A DNA stretch of 64,000 nucleotides, taken from assembly GCF_965363235.1 (NCBI RefSeq), contig NC_134844.1, positions 55,114,872 through 55,178,871 of the forward strand. The letters run 5' to 3'. Each line of letters begins with the position of its first letter. The stretch's first letter is position 1. A program made the translations under genes and the position numbers. The notes below the pieces were generated by a model. That model ran no database searches. It was not told the origin of the DNA and worked only from the letters and a program-made list of their open reading frames with translations. Shown here piece after piece: positions 52,724-64,000 of this stretch. This stretch comes from Mytilus galloprovincialis (lineage: Eukaryota; Mollusca; Bivalvia; Mytilida; Mytilidae).

Positions 52724-52833
52724 CTCTCTGCACAGCTTTTATAGTTTCTTGCAAAATACCATCATGATGTTTGAGAATAGCAGTAGTTTCGTTAAAATTT
52801 GATTTCATTCTCTCCAAAGCCAATGAATTTTGC

Positions 52834-54424
52834 CTAAGAACATATATCATGCTATTTACTGTAAAATCAAAAGTAAATTATTTTTAAATATATATAATAA
52901 ATTTATATTTTATGTACACATTATGAATTTCGAAAAGCGGTATACTTTTGCCTTTATTTGCCCTTTTGAGTCAATGTATCATTCATAAAGGGAGACCTTA
53001 ATTTTTCGAAAGAACAAAATATAAAAAAAAATGAAAGATTTCACATTTTTTTTCTAAAAGGTAATATCAGGGATATGTGAATAATGAAATATACATAATA
53101 CATTAAAGTAACAAAGTAACAAAGTAGTAAAGAAAACATATTGATTTTTTTTATTATTATGTACAAGAAGTAATTAATTTTAATGAAGACAGTCCAATTC
53201 AAATATGCATAATATACGATTTTAACAGGTGTCGTTATGAACTGATAGTACAACTTTACAAAACTACCAATCTTTAGAATCACATTGTAGGAATCGGAAT
53301 TAAACAAGATACAAGTGTAGAATGTCGGTTGAAATCCCTGAACATTCAACCTTTAAATCAAGCCTCTGCTGTTTATTCGACTAAATTTCAATTTAATACA
53401 TCGAAAATATGAATGCTACTGTAAATACTACTCGCATGCGAAATATGCATTGTACCAGAACATTTCCAAAAGCAATTTTTGATACTTCAATATTTTCATA
53501 TCAAAGTCATATGAAATGGGTGACTGGTGAAAATTAATGTTTATCCAGTTCTTAAACCAATGCATGTATATATCATAAACTTAGTCTTCTGTGCACGATT
53601 TTATGATTTCATACGCAAAATTATCGTATAATCGTCAATTGTGTTGTCTCTGTCTGTTATGATTTAACACAAATGGCAGCAAACTAATTGCCGTGTTTTG
53701 AAGCCTTATAGTGAACAACCAACAAAGAAACATGGATATTGAGCACGTGTATAACATATACAATAAGATAATGACAGATCTCTGCGTACTGCGATCACCG
53801 GAGTTTTACGAGAGGATCACGCTTAGGTCACTGGCATTCGGAAAATATTTCGGCGAATTGCTGCCTGAAAGCAACCAAAGGTAAACTTCCTCTAAATGTC
53901 TACAAGTTTATCAATTTCCTTAAAAAGTATATGTGCATTACTTTTATAATAAAAACTATCCTTTTAGTTATAAAAACATATGCATATATTTTTTTTTATT
54001 TGCAGACTTTGATAATCCCAAACAAACAGATTATTACCTCCATCTTTACGATTTACGTTTTTATGATTTTAAGGTGACAACGAGTTTAACGTTAAGTTCC
54101 CTTTATAAATGGTTTATTGGCTCAAATGTGCAAAATAGAAAATTAAAATAATCACAAAATTCTAAACAAGCTTTACACTAAATTCATTTTATGTTTGATA
54201 AGTACTGATTGAGAATTTAGTCTTAGATTCTTGACTGTTTATATTAGTTGTTATACGCTTTGAACTAGCTGTCAGAAACTGCGAGTACTCTCAGGTCTGA
54301 ACTTCGGGTTGTTTTCATTATTGGGATGTACAAGTACCTGGCCACATCCACTTAGTTTTTGTTAGATGTATTTCTGTTTGTATCCATCTGATGATTTAAG
54401 CATTTTTCAACTAATTCAAATGGT
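52834..54424. other. gene-poor stretch upstream of FL4
   Basis: An S6 fragment (AAAAGCGGTATACTTTTGCC) lies at about 52934. A candidate FL4 signal exon is at 53102-53139 (-). Small frames at 53041-53349 and 53933-54151 have no recognisable domain. Confidence 0.4.
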
Positions 54425-54637
54425 GTACGGTTACACCACTGTCCCAGGTTAGGGGAGGGTTGGGATCCCTTTAACATGTTCAACCCACCACATTCTGTAT
54501 GTATGTGCCTGATCCAAATCAGGAGGCTGTTTTTCAGTGGTTGTCGTTTGTTGATGTGTACCATATTCGTGTTTCGTTTAATTTCATTTTGTTCATTAAT
54601 TTGGCCGTTAGTTTACACGTTTCGCTTGTTTTACATT
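54425..54637 (-). repeat. S1 repeat, left half, split by a transposon insertion
   Basis: CCACTGTCCCAGGTTAGGGG to GGCCGTTAGTTTACACG and TTGTTTTACATT. The remaining half (GGTGCCTTTTGTAGCTGACT to GTTGTCTCATTGACAATCA) continues at 58300-58450. The two halves join to the same family layout as 49500-49866. Confidence 0.85.
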
Positions 54638-57600
54638 TAGTGGGAGATATTATGGACATAATTTTGCAAATCGTGATACAAGCATGAAATTTGGTATAAA
54701 GGTTGACTACATGATACTTAAAAGAAATCCGCTGCTGACCAGAAAATTTTTTTTTTTCAAGATGGCCACCACACATTTCGGAAATGGCGTCATTACAAAT
54801 TGACAATAATTCGTTAATCCTTTAAAAGGTGTGTTATATGTAAAATACAATGTTAGATTTGATAAAAAGTAAATGACAGTTGCTAAATTACGACTAGACA
54901 ATACATTAATGAAACTAAAGGTGACTTCCGGTTTCAAAATGCCGGCAAAAAAGTCAAAAATTTTTATTTTTATACTTTCAAGCAATTTCACAAGGGATGT
55001 TAATTCTTGAAAGATGTGTTATAGGTATAATCCAATGTAAGTTATGATAAAACGTTAAAAAAAAATTTCCTAAGTACGACAAAACAACACATAATGAAGA
55101 AAAATAGTGACTTCCGGTTCCAAAATGGAGGCAAATACGTAAAAAATATTTTCATAATTTCCATCAACTTAATAAGTGTTAACACTCTTTGTTAAGTTTA
55201 AATGCCTAGTTTGGTTAGAAAGACAGGTTGCTTATTTTATAATTATCTGATAGTTGCCTATACAACAACCCGTACAAGGAAGGCCAGAACGGTAGCATCT
55301 ACAGTTACCAACACAGCTGGATTTTCGCCTCCGCTTTTCAAAATTTTCTGACACGAGGATGCAACGGCAGTCAAAGAAGTCCATTTTGGTTTCCAACTGT
55401 CATTGATTCTTTTTTTCATCGAACCCCAGTGTTCATGACTTGGAACACGTACCTGTCGAATACATGAATCAGGCTGAGCCCAAACAACTCCTCCTTGATA
55501 TACTTCTCTTTTGATGTGCTCTGGAAAAAACCTCTTGTAGGCGGAATTGTATCACAATGCCGCTGCTTCCTGGCAAACAATTCACATCGTGCCTCGCTTC
55601 ATACTTAAGCCTGAAAAAAACGTCCTTAACATCTGGAAAACCTTCCATTGTTAGACAAGCTGACCTTTTGCCTTTCTCATGACAATTCGACAAAGTGCCA
55701 CATCAACTTAATGCATTGACGAAAGGAAGAGCAGCTACACAAGGACCAAACACATTTGATATGTCACGTGCAGGAAGCCATCACAAGTCGTTATTCCTTC
55801 CATAACCTATCCACAGTTTGTTCTACCTTATTATGCGATTGCTGCAATTCTTGATACTATTTCATCTGTGTCAGTACTACCTAAAATTACATTTTACAAC
55901 ACTTTTCATAATCATGCCGAACATGGACAAACATTCGTGTATCTGCTTCTTCATGATTACAAGGGGATAGATAGGAAGTATCTTTATTGAAATTGCAAAG
56001 AATATGTTCACCATGAGTAACATACACATTTGTATTAGTCTCTTAAGAAGCAATTTTGTCACCAAGAAACTTGAACAATTTCGTTGGGTTGTCATCTTCA
56101 CAGAGAAAACTACCCGACACCCTTGGTGTTCTACCAGAACCAACACCTTTCCATCTGGCACAAGAACATTGCCTTTGTCTTGTCACAGCCTTTAAATTAT
56201 TCATTTAGTAAACATCAAATACAATGTCTACTTTTGAATACTTATCGATGCAAGATTTTATATAAGGCAGTATGACATCATTAGCATAATCATCAAAATT
56301 TTTGCCCAACTTTGTGACCTGGAATTAACCATTGCTGCCCCACCAACGATAAATGCGTCCGAATTTGGATCAGCAAATCGCAGAATGTTTCAAGTAAACC
56401 CGTTTGCAGCGATTTAATACCACTATTTCAAGTGACATCCTGAGATAAAGACGGAGGAGCAGTTTGGTTTCTATGGATAAAGAAATATTCCGATTAAAAC
56501 TGTCTACTGTGACAAGAAATGAAAAGTATAGAAAAGATATCGCAATCACTTTTGAGGTTCTCTAGCTTTGTTTTTGACAAAGACGTTTCCAGTTTCATTT
56601 TGCGGCCAAAATAGGAAGTTGTTCTTTTAATTTTGCATTTAGTTATAAAAAGCAGGCTCTCCTTCGTTTTGCATTTGCTTCAAAAGATCTTCGTATTGTT
56701 TGGACCGATATCTTGGAGTTTATTTACATATCTTACCTGTTTCCGAATCAACAATTTCCTAAATGGAGTATTTTAATAACAAATCTGACGACTATTCTAG
56801 GAATGAATTTCCAAATTCGTTCATCACTTTGCAAAGCCTTTAAAGCTGTTTAAAGAAATCTTTTTGTGTTTTCGTAGAGTCTTCATTATGTCGTTCGTCT
56901 GTTTTAGAATGACCCAAACCACTAGATCTTTCAAATTAATCTTCTAGTATACTGACTCCTGGTCCAGCTACCATCAATTTGTCTAAAAGGGATCTTTGGT
57001 TAATCCTATGGCACCAACATTGCCCTTCACAACTGCATTATTCTGTTTTTGTGCCTGATCAATTCTGTTACAAGAAAGAAATTTGCTGGTCTTATGTACA
57101 GTGAAATCATCATTTTCAAATTCCATTGCCACCTGTGGGTGATGTTCGGGAAGGGAAGTCATATCTCGGAGATGAGTCGGTAACGATCGAGCATAATTTA
57201 CACGATCAAGACCTAAAACAATACGCTATCATGCTTTATATGGACTGTTTGAAAAGTACGAAATCTCACTCATGAAAGGAGCATAATACCAAAATCAAAA
57301 GAAGTTCTTAATTTATAATTGAACGGCAGGAATTTAACTGTGGTCGAGATGACTCTATTTCCTTACACTAGTCTTTTAAATCATTGAACGTCACAGAGTC
57401 ATGACATAATTATATATTCTGAGTTAAGCTTTCATAATCTGAAATTAACAATTTTTAAGCAAAATACATGCAGTTGCCTGATGCGCCTGTCTAGTCCTAG
57501 GTACATTTTAACATACATAAAAAGAATCTGCCGTTCTTGGTGTTGCAAAGTTGGCTTCAGTAAGACAACATGTCTATCCCCTATCACGCAATATATCACC

Positions 57601-58299
57601 CAGAGTTTTATAACAAGTCATTTCAATGTGAAATCTACCAAACATGACGATACACTTATATTTTCCTTACAAATCAGGCCATTCCCACTGAATTTGCTTA
57701 GGCATTTCCAAGTGGCTGATCTGCAGTTACAATTGATGTTTCTACGGGATTAACCACATTTTCGCCTTAACCATTTAATACCTGAGAATTACCTGGTAGT
57801 GCATACAAATCGCTCTTGATGTCTATAAATAGTTTGCACATGCGCAAAAGTGTGAAACACGTGTGTATCATAACCTTGAAAAATGTTATTAAACCAATTC
57901 ATAATATCATTAGAAATCCAAAAACACTAAATATATAGTAAAATAGTTCAAATGTTTTTTAAATAATTTTGTTACATTTTCGCGCATGCGCAAATACTGG
58001 ATATGTCAAATATTCATTTTTAATAAATATGTGATGTAAGGAAGGTAGCCACCAAACCTGGTAATTGGTTTTTACTAAAAGAAGTTCAAAGAAAAGTTTT
58101 CCAGAAAAATCAGTATTTTAAAACTAAAGAAAACAGCCATTTTAGAAAATGGCCGTGGCCATCTTGAAAAAAATATTTTGTTTAATGGCCAGCAGTTATT
58201 TCTTACAAAGTATATAATAATGATGCTTTGTGGTAATTTTCATGCTTGTATCATCATTTGCACAATTCCCTCGATTTTGCTTGCTAATATCTTCCACTA
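54638..58299 (-). mobile_element. DNA transposon (3662 bp) with long terminal inverted repeats, inserted in an S1 repeat
   Basis: The left end TAGTGGGAGATATTATGG and the right end, read in reverse complement (TAGTGGAAGATATTAGC), are inverted repeats. The match goes on inward for about 150 bp with gaps, through GTGATACAAGCATGAAATTT versus ATGATACAAGCATGAAAATT and then TTTTTTCAAGATGGCCAC on both sides. CATT stands at 54634-54637 and again at 58300-58303, a 4-bp target duplication. The S1 repeat resumes exactly where it was cut. The interior carries one decayed minus-strand ORF (55255-57755). The superfamily cannot be assigned by eye. Confidence 0.82.
55255..57755 (-). pseudogene. decayed transposon ORF: HEEADTRM / DTD / GCDT-like protein with C-terminal CXC cluster
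   Basis: Minus-strand pieces in order, over several frames: IVTADQPL; KQIQWEWPD; YKCIVMFGRFHIEM; LTEANFATPRTADSF; PRTRQAHQATACIL; NYARSLPTHLRDMTSLPEHH; FTVHKTSKF; RIDQAQKQNNAVVKGN; VDIVFDVY; CNHEEADTRMFVHVRHDYEK; GSTDTDEIVSRIAAIA; AALPFVNALS then CGTLSNCHEKGKRSACLTME; GGVVWAQPDSCIRQ; NDSWKPKWTSLTAVASSCQK; CVGNCRCYRSGLPCTGCC. I recognise this order from uncharacterised proteins repeated in cnidarian and mollusc genomes. The spaced acidic residues (EEAD, DTD) look like a PIN/FEN1-type nuclease core, and the last part like a tesmin/TSO1 CXC zinc domain; both are inferences. There are many stops and frameshifts, so the ORF is dead. The N-terminus is missing or unreadable. Confidence 0.75.
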
Positions 58300-58450
58300 C
58301 ATTGAACATTTCGGTGCCTTTTGTAGCTGACTTTGTGGTATGGGCTTTACGCATTTTTGAAGACCGTATTGTGACCTATGGCGAGCTGTAGTGGTTAAAT
58401 TAGTTGTTCTCTTGTGAATAGTTGTCTCATTGACAATCATACAACATCTT
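58300..58450 (-). repeat. S1 repeat, right half, split by a transposon insertion
   Basis: CATTGAACATTTCGGTGCCT, TATGGGCTTTACGCA, GAAGACCGTATTGTGACCTA, TAGTTGTCTCATTGACAATC. Continues the half at 54425-54637. Confidence 0.85.
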
Positions 58451-59739
58451 TTTTAATATATGAACTAATGAAACACAAAATATAATCATGATTATTGCAC
58501 AGTAGCGCAAGTTCAAGAACGTTTGATTTGCTTTGGATGGCGCACACGTGTACGTCCAAAACGTTGAATTAATTTCCTTTACTTCATTCATTATTTGCAT
58601 TATGAACTGTTGCTTCCATAGAGTTTGTAGCATTTTTCTGCCATTTTCAAGAATTCCATGTAAAACTTTTTTATATAACACCCGTTGATTTTAAGAGTCT
58701 CACTGAACACAAAACGACGGTGCTTGAGTTGTTTTGAACCAATTTCTAACCAAGGTTACAGCTTGCTATATAAGCATGTTTTTTTAAGTTACATTGACAG
58801 CCTTACAAGTGGATAAAATTACGGAGAATGAATACTCGACTTTCTCATAAATTATACCTGCTGTCGTAGCTCAAAGTAGTTATATTAAATCATAAATTGA
58901 TCATCAAGTTGAACGTCTGAACATACTTGTTGCAAACTTTATTAACAATTCTCCAATTTCCTTTCATGATAGTTCTTTTGTTGCATTTTTTCAATTCAGT
59001 TTTTAACAGTATCCTGGTACAATTTTCTGCTAGATTTAAAATGTAAATACGATAATTTAGCATTGCGTTATAATTGCATATCTTTATAATGAACAGAATG
59101 TTTATTATATGAAAGTTGATGGATTTCAATGACTCCATCACTACATATCCGGGAGTAACTTGTAAGGTAAAATATCGTGCGATTCAGAGCATAATTTGTT
59201 ATGCCAATTAATTCCGAAAGCTCACTCACAAGCGATTATCTATCAAAGCATAATTTAATGTCAAGGGTATCTTTAAACGCTATTTTTGTTTTACAGTCAT
59301 ACAATTGATGCTGGTAAAGTATCTTCAGTGATTCTATGGACTATGTATTTATCATTCTTTTACTTATGCAGCATATGATGGTCCAGGAATTTGTAAGTAT
59401 GAATGTAATTTTTTTTAACTGGTATTTTTGTATGTTTACATATTAAGTTGTTTTTTTCGTTTAGTTTAAATTAACCGCAGTTGGTGACTACATTCAATAA
59501 TAGGACTGGCAAATGTCATTATTTAGCCAATTCTATCTATTGTTTGTACCATTGGTTCTGTAATTCTACGAAGAGAAACTAAAGTCCTTCAACAATTTAT
59601 ATGTTTTCTGTTCTCGTACTACATACAAACAAATATTTCCGTTCTCCATGTATACTGAAGTACAGCTCTTTGTAAAATGCAGGCAGGGGCTGATTCATGA
59701 CAGTTTCAAAAAGACTTGAAATTTTACCACAGTAGTAGG
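58451..59739. other. gene-free stretch
   Basis: AT-rich; the minus-strand frames at 58427-58681 and 58890-59141 have no recognisable product. Confidence 0.4.
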
Positions 59740-60920
59740 ATTAACCCCTGAAAAAAAAAATTGGAACTTTTTTTCCAAAAATTGTACTGGTTGCCATGGT
59801 AACATGGGCAGTATTTTTACCTAAAATGGAGGGCCAAATATGTCAAAAATCAACACATTTCAAATGTCAATATATTTTATTAGGATTGACAATAAAAATA
59901 AAACAAAATATGTTTTGAGCAAACCAATTCATACATTTTCATATTATATTATCGACATTTAAGTTATCAATATCATTAAAATGAAATAATAGATGTGAAA
60001 ATGTGAAAAAAATGCAAATTTGCTATTTCTCAAAAACTGTGATTTTTTATGCTTAAGATCGTTTAATTTCTTCAGTTACCAGATTTAATTACTTAATCGA
60101 TGCTGTGAATGATACTATCCAAACTATACTTGTTTAATAAAAACTTTTAAAATTTTGGGATCTGCGCCCATTTTTTGTTGCAATGGCAACAGAAATCTCT
60201 TGTTTTTGAAAATCTCAAAAAATGTGAATTTCACTACTATTACCCGAAAACCCATATTTTGTCACATAATAATAGTATAAAAATTAGTAGTGTGCCAAAT
60301 GATAATTTAAATTTAGATATTACAGAAAGCTCTTAAAAAATTTGATATAATACAAATTTCTGTTGCCGTGGCAACAAAAATCTTTTATTTGAGATAATTG
60401 TAAAAAAGTGAAATTCCCTTCTATTTTCAGTAAGATTATATTTTGTCATTAGATAATATTAAGCAATTCTTGGTGTTCCTAATAATGATTTAAGTTCAGA
60501 CACTATTTGAAATTTATTTAGAAAAGATTAATTTAGAACCATTTCAGTTTCCATGGCAACAAAATCTATCTTATCAAATGTTGAAAGACACATGAATTAC
60601 ACTACTTTTTCTGGTAAGATTTTACTTTGTCACAAAATTATAACATGAAATTGGTGGTGTGCCTTAAATTGACTAAAGTTTAAGACATATATGACCCACT
60701 ACAAAAGTTAGAATATAAACCTGTCTTTGTTGTCATGGCAACAAAAACCTTAAATTTTGAAAATGTAAATGAAATCAATTTAACTCCTATTTCAAGTCAC
60801 TAATATTTAAAACTATGCTTAATGACAATCAATATAATGAACAACAACGGTTTTAAATGATTTTGCTCTCCTACTGATACTTTTAGAGCTTCTGCTCTTC
60901 ACAAAAGACCTATCTCCAAA
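59740..60920. repeat. diverged ~185-bp tandem repeat with RFX X-box-like palindromes
   Basis: A near-palindromic 14-mer recurs: GTTGCCATGGTAAC 59790-59803, GTTGCAATGGCAAC 60177-60190, GTTGCCGTGGCAAC 60362-60375, GTTTCCATGGCAAC 60547-60560, GTTGTCATGGCAAC 60729-60742. Spacing is 387 (two units), 185, 185 and 182. Between them, GTGAA(A)TT..ACTAC-like and TTTTGTCA(C/T)-like strings recur at fixed offsets, so the whole unit is duplicated. The motif matches the RFX X-box consensus known from ciliary and MHC promoters; binding here is unproven. Confidence 0.8.
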
Positions 60921-61331
60921 CTATCAATTTTGACAAAAACATTGTTTTCCCTAAAATCAATTAGCCAAATTTCACAAAAATTTCACCATTACAAATTATG
61001 CACAACAATTGTGCAAAATGTCATTGGCCTTCTACCAATAGTTTTGAAGTTCTTGTGCTTATACAAAATATGTTTCTCAAAATGTGTGATGTTAAAAATT
61101 ATTACATTGGTTGCAATGAATCACATTGATTTCCCAGCTAAATAAAAACCGATAATTTCACATGTGAAATAAACATGGTTATTTCACTCTCTTACGTCAT
61201 ACAACAATAGGCGTTGTCAAGACGTCGATAACGGTGGATCAAAACAAATTGTGAGTGTGTAGAAAAAAGATATAGATCCTTACATGTTTTATATTAATTT
61301 CTTTAAAAAACCATTTGCCAATGTAATAAAA

Positions 61332-61490
61332 AGAATAACTAATTAAAGAATTCAAATATCGAAAAATTTTCTACTCGTGACCGAACAACACTGATAATTA
61401 ACTCATGCGCTACGCACATTCGTGAATTAATGTGTTGTTAGGTCACTCGTTGAATATTTTTCTCTATTTAAATCTTCGATTAGTTATTCT
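61332..61490. repeat. palindromic element 1
   Basis: Left arm AGAATAACTAATTAAAGAAT through CTCGTGACCGAACAACAC; right arm GTGTTGTTAGGTCACTCG through CGATTAGTTATTCT. About 70-bp imperfect arms around ACTCATGCGCTACGCACATT. Confidence 0.8.
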
Positions 61491-61554
61491 ATAATAAATT
61501 GTTGACAGACAGACATACAGAGGGACAAATGAGGCTTAATAAAATTTTATGTTA

Positions 61555-61668
61555 TAGGGTTATTGCATGAATATTGTCCCGAGTAGAATTTTATATTGCA
61601 CGAGCTTGCGAGTGCAATATATGTTCTACGTAGGACAATATTCCCCAATATTCATGCAATAACCCTTT
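61555..61668. repeat. palindromic element 2
   Basis: AGGGTTATTGCATGAATATT on the left and AATATTCATGCAATAACCCT on the right, with a nested inner palindrome TATATTGCACGAGC / GCGAGTGCAATATA. Probably a foldback element; only 65 bp from palindromic element 1. Confidence 0.85.
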
Positions 61669-61822
61669 TATTGTATAGCAATGTAATATTTAAAAGTAAA
61701 AATTGGTTTAAACTAAGATTTTATCGTTGATGACGTCATGAATTTTGAAGATTTAGTGCACTAGTGCAATATTAGAATTTGTTGCACGCTAACTTTTGGT
61801 TACTTTCTGTGGGAAATATTAT

Positions 61823-63279
61823 TGTAACGTTTTCGCTAACCGGTGAGAGAACCTTTCTAACCAACCAAACCCAACCAACAGACCAGACAGACACCAACAA
61901 CAAACCAAATTGAAAAGAAATAAACAGGAAATATGAATGCTCAGAATTACTACTGCTACCGCTACTGCATACTGCATATCACACAAATATAGTTTCTAAG
62001 TCGGCAAACGGTCTCCTTTTTATGTGTGTGTGTAAAACGATGGTATTTTTATATGTATTGTAATTAAGTATCAGATCAGTTTGATGTTCTGAATGTAAAC
62101 ACAAAGTCACTTCAAATGTATAACAAGTTTTATTAACCAGACATAATATTAATAACAACAGGAACAAGAATGGACAGATATAAATCTCTTAAAGCAGCGA
62201 TCAATAATTAACAATATTTCGTATAGATTAGACAAACAGAGAATTCTTTAAAACAGCTACACCAAAATCAGCATTCAACAAACACAGATACTATCAGCAA
62301 CTCTCTATGTAAATACAAGTAAAATACTACGCAAATAAATAAGTCACAATGTTCCTAACCCCTTAACAACAACCCTGACTATTTAAAACAAACGGACACT
62401 ATTGCCGACTTTACGCACCTTTCTCCTATTTAAAGTTAAAATTCATTATCAAACTTTATTCTCTTTAAAACTATTAAATTTCTGCCTCCGTTAAAAACTG
62501 GAAACTGGAACAATTAAATGAACTGCATAAATAATTATATTGCATAAATATTGCAATATTCTGGAACTTAAACTGCGGCTTTAGAAAACTGTACCTTGAA
62601 ATTAATGAGAAAGTAAATAAAGCTGCTAGCCGGCGGCAGGGACAAGCTGGAACTGACGTAAAATACTATAAATCTTACGATAGTGTTGTTATTTCGCGTG
62701 AGAAATATTCCAAATATGGGGTGAAATCAATGACCTAATAAGGAGACTTCCTTATAAGGTACATATCTTTGCACTAAACGTCTGATCAAATGACGTCATA
62801 ACAGCCCAATTACTGTGAAAAGGTGCGCAACGTCGGTGCAAAAATAGTTCATAAGAACTTATTACAATAATAGGAATAAAACTCTCTTCTACATAAACCT
62901 TACATAAAATACTCTAACATTTATCCCTATTTTGAAAAACATACAAAAATATAACTACAGCATGTTCAGGACAGTGTACAAATTATTCGATTTCTATTGT
63001 CACTATATTTATAATAATACTCGTGACTTCCGGTAAAAGCGAAAGTGAAAGTAACGTACAATTAATCAAAAGCTGTCGATTAGAAAACACACGTTTTCTA
63101 TCGTTCTGGAACATACAATATTAAAACGATTAAACCATGAATAGGTAATAATGAAATAAAATACACACATTTACTGCTTTAATAAAATAATACAAAGTAG
63201 GGTTGGAAGAACTATAGCCAAAACTATGTAGACAATATCAATAAAAATTTAGGCACTGTTATCTGTCAAAAACGTCACA
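61823..63279 (-). mobile_element. probable 3' LTR of an LTR retrotransposon (minus orientation)
   Basis: On the minus strand the segment begins TGTGACGTTTT (63279) and ends AAAACGTTACA (61823). This gives TG...CA ends and an 11-bp inverted terminal match with one mismatch. Directly upstream on that strand is a polypurine tract, GGAGGGGGTAA (63290-63280), as expected before a 3' LTR. The internal coding part would lie to the right, beyond the window. The LTR is about 1457 bp. The second LTR is not in view, so this is a candidate only. Confidence 0.5.
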
Positions 63280-63290
63280 TTACCCCCTCC

Positions 63291-64000
63291 TTACAAACAG
63301 AGGTCGCCCCGACCGCGGGTTATACACAACCAAATACGGTAACTGTCGCTACCTGATTTCACATAGACAAGTGGTTCCAAGTTATACATACATTATTATT
63401 AGTACTTATAACTATTAAATGACAATATCCATTATAGATAATAAAACAACACTATTTGAGCTTTAAAGTTGTAATGGTGTCCAAAATAAATTATACCCAC
63501 ACATTTACCCGTAATCATTTTAACAACCCATATACATGTAAACTACAATTTTCTTTCTTATTCCCTCCCCTGTTTTAAATTTAGTTTTACAATTCCGAAC
63601 AATAAATAATAGGTATACACAGAGACATATAATACTAGTATACATTAAGTCCATAGTGGTTTCATGATAACATATCACTACTAGAGAGTCCACTAAATAT
63701 CTTCTTCGTTGCCGGTCATCAGGATTATTTATGTAGACGAGATCTTGAAAGTTCTTGTGACTGACTTACATACATTAAACATGATGTACTAGTATACAAA
63801 TAAAATATTACATGTACCTATACTGTTACACTTGCATATTTTCAAATTTGGATAAAGTTAATACTTAAACAATTACAATTTTATAATATGAACTATACCT
63901 AAAAGAAAAACATTTGAATTCTAAATTCTAAACTTCTATTTTTAAAATACAATTTATAAAAACATACCACCTATCGTTATCTTACCAAAAGTTACTAGAT
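63291..64000. other. possible internal (non-coding) region of the LTR element; no gene seen
   Basis: AT-rich and without a long frame on either strand. If the LTR call is right, this would be the 3' untranslated internal part of the retrotransposon. Confidence 0.35.

Noticed and set aside
56004-56275. Plus-strand frames of 63 residues
   Set aside because: Antisense shadows of the decayed transposon ORF.
57200-57220. Intron acceptor (TGTTTTAG) within the transposon ORF
   Set aside because: Family-like protein sequence continues on both sides of it, so the AG is more likely inside decayed coding sequence.

Overview
The window looks like nuclear DNA of a bivalve mollusc, most likely a marine mussel (Mytilus or a close relative). 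It is AT-rich and gene-poor, with short GT-AG exons, many copies of short interspersed repeats that I associate from memory with mussel genomes, a TRIM-like B-box/propeller relic, and secreted F-type (fucose-binding) lectins. There is no bacterial-style gene organisation, and I saw no rRNA, tRNA or CRISPR array. The species call rests on recollection of repeat families and was not checked against a database.

The genic content is a cluster of four single-domain F-type lectin (fucolectin/FTP, F5/8C-like) genes. FL1 (+) has two readable domain exons at 1639-1851 and 2456-2658. FL2 (-, 22139-25465) and FL3 (+, 34850-37331) each have a complete model: signal peptide, short neck, two lectin exons. 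FL4 (-, 48830-52833) is readable but carries a one-base deletion. Nearly all introns are phase 1. The order is FL1(+) FL2(-) FL3(+) FL4(-). FL2 and FL3 share a CCG-type sugar-site loop, while FL1 and FL4 share a GD..TG-type loop. The cluster therefore reads as an old inverted duplication of a two-gene convergent module. The proteins would be secreted lectins, plausibly acting in innate recognition with different sugar preferences.

Between and inside the genes the DNA is mostly mobile-element material. 1-300: a repeat end with a strong hairpin. 2660-3480: a tandem copy of the FL1 3' end, mixed with an interspersed repeat. 5192-6845 (-): a broken TRIM-like gene. 7159-7403: six copies of a 41-bp unit. 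11486-12690: a non-autonomous Helitron. 19673-20355: six copies of a ~113-bp unit. 30282-31066 (-): an internally deleted LINE. 37334-38529: an element directly behind the FL3 stop. 41110-44765: a composite with a reverse-transcriptase relic and two copies of one MITE. 45162-45908: a foldback element flanked by TTAA. 46912-47904: an element with 160-bp internal repeats. 54638-58299: a DNA transposon with long terminal inverted repeats. 59790-60742: a ~185-bp periodic repeat carrying RFX X-box-like palindromes. 61823-63279 (-): a probable LTR.

The best candidate for something undescribed is the 3.66-kb transposon at 54638-58299. Its ends are defined by inverted repeats and by a CATT duplication inside an older repeat. 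It carries a decayed ORF of a conserved invertebrate protein family, with HEEADTRM, DTD and GTLSNCHEKGK (GCDT-like) motifs and a C-terminal CXC cysteine cluster, which I cannot assign to a named transposase superfamily.
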